DNA of 64,000 bases from Rhytidiadelphus loreus (Eukaryota > Streptophyta > Bryopsida > Hypnales > Hylocomiaceae), in NCBI GenBank assembly GCA_947034895.1, contig OX344764.1, positions 64,833,348-64,897,347 of the forward strand, written 5' to 3'. Each line of letters opens with the position of its first letter. Position 1 is the stretch's first letter. The notes beneath the pieces were generated by a model. The model was not told the origin of the DNA, made no database searches, and saw nothing but the letters and a program-made list of their open reading frames with translations. Shown in pieces: positions 59,709 through 64,000 of the stretch. The translations under genes were made by a program, and so were the position numbers.

Positions 59709-60530
59709 CAGCGGTGCTAGTTTGTGAGCCTGCAAGCATGATGAGATTTCAAGCGGTGAGCAAGATTGTGCGAGCGTTAAGTTCAAAAATTTAAAGAAGT
59801 ACTAAAAAATTAAGAATATTGCTAAAAATAAAAATCCATCTGAAATTTTTGATCAAAATCTTCTATTTTTAGTGGATTATCGTATCTATTACTATAGACC
59901 TATTGCCGTGAACCTATTACCGTGGTTTTGTAGAATTCAAATCAAAATCAAAATTTCCAATGTTTCTTAAAATATTAGAAGTAGAAATTATAACAATCAT
60001 GAACTCAATTGATGTGAAAGATGAATGGAGATGGAAATAAGTTCATATAGAATAATGATTGATTACGATCTTATAGCAACAAGGGTCCTCTTAGGATTGA
60101 ATGGTTGATGGGAGGGTACTAATAATTTTCTCTTAATGCATTGTTGTTAGACTTGTTTCGATTTTAGAAAAAAAACATGGTTGATAATAATTATTTTTAT
60201 ATCTAATGATCTTTATCACATTGAATTTTATTTTCGTTGAACATTGTCTTATAGCATCATGGATCTTCTCCAAGTCAATAAAAGGGTATCAATACTTCCG
60301 TCTTGATTTGTAAGTCTGTAGACTTGTTCAGATTTTCGAAACAAAAATTTGTTCATAACAAATAATTCATTATATGTAGAAATAGCTTAGGTGAAGCAAA
60401 TTTCATTTTTGTTGGTCACTATTTTGTAGTAGCATGGATCTTCTTAGGGCTGATGGAAGGTATCTGTACGTTTGTCTTAATGAGCGTATAACTGAGCTTG
60501 TTCAAAATTTGAAAGAAAATTTTTGGTTTA
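59709..60530. mobile_element. Truncated, inverted relative of the Mutator-like element
   Basis: It starts CAGCGGTGCTAGTTTGTGAG, matching the right terminus of the 2,069-3,126 element (CAACGATGTTATTTTGTGAG). The match continues inverted through GAGCGTTAAG..., CCTATTACCGTGG (about 59,922) and ATGAATGGAGATGGAAATAA, and three copies of the internal unit (about 60,070, 60,240 and 60,410; two in the other element). The other terminus and the target duplication are missing. Confidence 0.65.
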
Positions 60531-63460
60531 TTGTCGTATGTGCTATTTAAAATATCATGGTTATAAATCAATTGTTTAGCGTTCACATAAAAGCACAATA
60601 TTCAAAATTCCTAGGTGTCAATAATATTTGAGCTACTAACAATGTCATGAACCCCTATAAGGTCTTAGTTAGTATAGATCCATTTTTCAAATCGTCAAGG
60701 TGTGATATAAATTGCAATTTTTTCTTTTCTATGATGGAATCTCATTGTGTGTAGAATTTGTTAATGTAAGAGTCTAAGTCTGTGACGATTTGAAATTATT
60801 GTTCCATCTTCAAAAGATAGACTAAGTGAAGAAATTAATATCAAATATCAAATATGATTCAAATGTCTACTTCAGCCTACATTTCATTCTTGAAATAGGA
60901 TTATATATCAAATAGGGTATTGGAAAATCTCTTGATTTAAAAAAAATAGGAGATATGAATGCAATGGTGAATAAAATCGAAGAAGAGAAGAAATTAATTT
61001 GTGCATCATGGTACATTAATAGAATTGTGTAAGTTTCAATTTTCATAAATGAAAGAATGGTGACAAGTTTAGAGAGCAAGCCATGTTGCATTCTTTGATA
61101 TCCCAAATAGACTCACATAATTGTTGTGAAGTGTAGGAGGAACAACAACTTGGCCAGGTACAATTTCGGACACAGTTTCAGATGCTGGAAATTGAGAAGA
61201 GTTGGTACATTGATCTAGATTAAAATACCTCCACTTCTAGAATAGCAACAACGAAACACAATAATTCAAACAAACAAATTAAGATAACAAAATCCCAAAT
61301 TTAATAAACCATCCTAGTAAGTTCGTTATATTTCTAAGTACCCAGTATTGTGTTTTCAAATTATATATCAAGTATTTTTGGATTTAGTTCACAAGAAATA
61401 TGATAGTTGCAAAATTCTAAATTCTTTTTTTTTCGTTTTAGAATGGTGTGTTATGAGTGGAAAAATATGTAACTATTTATGAATAGGATTGAGTACCAAT
61501 TCTTCACGGTCGCATTTTGTGTTCTTTTTATCGCAGACGCTGAAGTGATTATAACGTGGTTGCTTGACCATTAAATGGGATTATACAATACATGGAGGAA
61601 ATGAAGCTCTAACCTTGCTAGTGCCAAGCATTAGTTGGCGGATGGACAAGTCAGTGGTGTAATATATGCTTTCATTGACCAAATCCCCCAACCTGTTGCT
61701 TTATCGGGGTAAGTACCCAAACACTCAAAGTTTGGGATTTTCTTTTTACATAAAAGCTAGTTATGTACATCCAATTGTACCGAAAGATGACCAAATGAAT
61801 TTGATTCTCCGAAGGATCCCTAGAAGTGCCATATCATTTGAATATTGTGAATAATTGAATAAGTACTTTAGAAATCAAAGTGACCACGTTTTGGTCACTA
61901 AGGAAGTTAACCCTTTAGTGACCGTGGTTGATTTGAGGGGCGGGCCTAGTTTTTCTAGAAACTGAATTTTGTGTCCATTGCAAAGATGCAGTCTTATATC
62001 AAACCGTACAAGGTGTTTCCATAAGGGAGATTCTTCAACCTAACAAAATATGAAACTCATCCGACGGTACAAATTGCTATAAATGAGATAGGAGGTTCAC
62101 AAATCAACCAATTCAAGGCTAAAATTGAAATTTGGGAAGTGAAACATTTTTAAATATTTTGTAGTAAATTTCCCTCAACAGACAAGTAGAATAGACATCT
62201 AACCGAAGTCACTTCCTATTTTTTCAAGCTTTGTAAAATTAGTTACAAATTCTTGAAGTTCACAAAAAATGGTCATCAAAACAAAACCCTTTCTAAAACG
62301 GGTACATTGAAATGTACCTCTAAATCATGTTTGCTTCTAGAGCCTTGCTGGAGTTTGAGTTGCTTTCCTTAATTCTCAAAAATCAATGCCTTAAATGACC
62401 CTTTACAATTTATGCTACATAAATACCGATGCATAAGTTTATTGTGGACATTTATGAGGTTACAAAGCAACCCTTATGCCTTTTGTATTTTTTGTATTTT
62501 GGTTGAAGATTTCCTGTGTGAGTTGGTAAATACCTCGATCTTCTGAAGTACATTTTAAATGATTGATTAAGAATAAGTAGAACTCCTAATCCTCTCCAAT
62601 TAAGCAAATTCTTCCCCCTTCTAGAACTAAGCATAATATACATGTTGTAATCGTTGATTTAATTTGTAGGCAGTGCACGAGTGCATGATCGTTGTGAGAT
62701 TTGAATAAGAGTTAATGTACATATGGCCTATTTTGAGTATGTTGCCAGTCCCTTTCATGTTTGTCCATCAGTGCCAAGTGCAAATGATCCAAATATTTTG
62801 GAAGTTCATTTTAGCATTCGAAATCCAATTTTGGAAATGATTGATTATGATTTTGATGTTCCTAATTTTTTTCCATGCCCATCCCAAATCTTTATTTTCT
62901 AGGATTGAGGATTCATAGAAACGTGCCTCCAATATCCTAGAGCTTCTTTAATATTGTACAACTTCCTTGAATTTAGGAAAATGGGCTTTTGGGTGAATTG
63001 ATTGAAAAAACTAGGGTTGATTTAAGGTCGACAATGTGTGTTCTAAGAGCACCCCTTTTCTTCAAACCACCCCTATTTTTAAGTGCAAAATAGAGATGGG
63101 GTGATTCTTCAACGGAGCACTGAGCTTTATCAATTGAATTCATCGCCTGGAGGAAAAATTATTTTTGTATTGAAGGAGTGAATCATTGTCATTGATTTCC
63201 TCACATTTCTGTACAAGTTGCAAGTGGACGTATTTTGGGAGACCTATGTCCACGAGTACTTGCTTATATCTTCCATCTTTGCAAATTTATAAGTAATTAA
63301 CAAACGCTTAGAAAAATACGAAACTACTTGTGTTAGGTTGCACATGTATTTCTCTTTTTGTAAAGAGCTCCCTTTTTTTTTTCCGGACCACGAAAGCCTA
63401 TGAAAAAGGCAGAGCTGCCCTTCATTGGTCCCTTCTAAGCTCGCTTTTAAGTCCCACTGT
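60531..63460. other. No gene seen; one imperfect palindrome
   Basis: AT-rich. At 61,893-61,923 a 31-bp imperfect palindrome starts GGTCACTAAGG and ends TTTAGTGACC with GTTAAC in the middle; its ends relate to the TTAACCC...repeat family. No supported coding region. Confidence 0.4.
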
Positions 63461-63955
63461 TTTAACCCTAAACTGACCATTAAACATGATTACTTTGGGG
63501 CAGCTTCGTGTAGTGTGCGCAGGTTCGTGGGAGGCTCGGGACTGCTTCGGGATGCGCGTGCAGGCTCGGAGGAGCTCCGTACCAGCTTGGAGGCTCGATG
63601 CAGGTTCGGTATTTGGGAGGCTCGGTCGGTCGTCTTCTCCGTCGGCCAGGGTTTCGCTGGAGTCTTTTGTTTTCTTCGCGTTCCTCACTGTTGCTCCGCG
63701 TTTCGTCAATTGTTGTCGCTGTTACTCCTTTTCGTGTGCGTTCTTTTTGTTGTTTAGCGTTTCTGTTGTTCTTCCTTCCTCTGTCTTGCTTGTTCGTCAT
63801 TTCTGTCGTTGGTTTTGTATGCTGTGGAGGAGACTGGTTTGACTGATCGGCAGAGCGTTCCAATCGGCGGCTTTCTTGACTGATCGGCGGAGCGTTCGGC
63901 TAGCTGGAGCGTTGTTTTTCTGCTGGGGCGGTGTTCTTCTGCTGGAGCTGCGCAG
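63461..63955 (+). promoter_or_regulatory. Possible promoter and first exon of a gene leaving the window
   Basis: AACCCTAAA (63,464-63,472), a telo-box-like motif common near plant transcription starts, precedes a GC-rich, CpG-rich block. The block ends at a good splice donor, CGCAG before GTATGC, at 63,955/63,956. TGACTGATCGGC(A/G)GAGCGTTC occurs twice at about 63,839-63,898. Open frames on both strands overlap and are low in complexity, so this is better read as a 5' untranslated exon than as coding sequence. Strand is inferred from the donor and the telo-box. Confidence 0.3.
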
Positions 63956-64000
63956 GTATGCTTGTGGACCTTTTTTTTGACTTTCCGTGTGCCTGGCTGA

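Overview
The window looks like a transposon-dense, gene-poor stretch of a nuclear genome from a plant or close streptophyte relative. The base is strongly AT-rich, with GC-richer islands at about 38.5-39.2, 44.5-57.6 and 63.5-64.0 kb. Three elements end in CACTA...TAGTG with perfect 3-bp target duplications, genes have short GT-AG introns, and the recognisable proteins are transposon proteins of kinds I associate with mosses, ferns, lycophytes and streptophyte algae. The species cannot be fixed from sequence alone, and no prokaryotic, organellar or viral gene was recognised.

Layout. 1-5.7 kb: remnants of a minus-strand spliced gene whose exon is split by a 1.06-kb Mutator-like element (10-bp duplication), then an AT-rich element with short inverted ends. 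5.7-10.3 kb: diverged repeats without genes. 10.3-11.4 kb: a broken minus-strand gene with a U1-type zinc finger and a 2OG-Fe(II)-oxygenase-like region. 11.5-31.9 kb: repeats, including a complete 1,498-bp CACTA element (17,856-19,353) that carries foldbacks and a tRNA-like sequence. 31.9-36.9 kb: a decayed Transposase_21-like gene carrying a 153-bp CACTA MITE. 38.5-39.2 kb: an F-box-like open frame. 39.8-48.2 kb: a decayed minus-strand transposase-like gene cut near its 3' end by a 4.6-kb CACTA element, which itself holds a 583-bp MITE.

48.7-57.6 kb is the most interesting part. Two spliced genes diverge: a DUF7869-type transposase-like gene (minus, about 959 codons, one in-frame TGA) and a seven-exon gene for a 315-residue protein of no family I recognise (plus, all exon phases consistent). 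Between them and inside intron 3 of the second gene lie 14 copies (12 exact, 2 degenerate) of the palindrome GACCGCGCGGTC. The flanks of different copies differ in sequence yet stay self-complementary. This could be an undescribed transposon or regulatory module, but I could not find its outer ends. 57.6-63.4 kb is repeat-rich without genes; 63.46-64.0 kb looks like the promoter and first exon of another gene running off the window.

How the parts fit: nearly everything is mobile DNA, nested up to three levels. Relative insertion order can be read from who interrupts whom: the gene at 44.5-48.2 kb is older than the CACTA element inside it, which is older than the MITE inside that.
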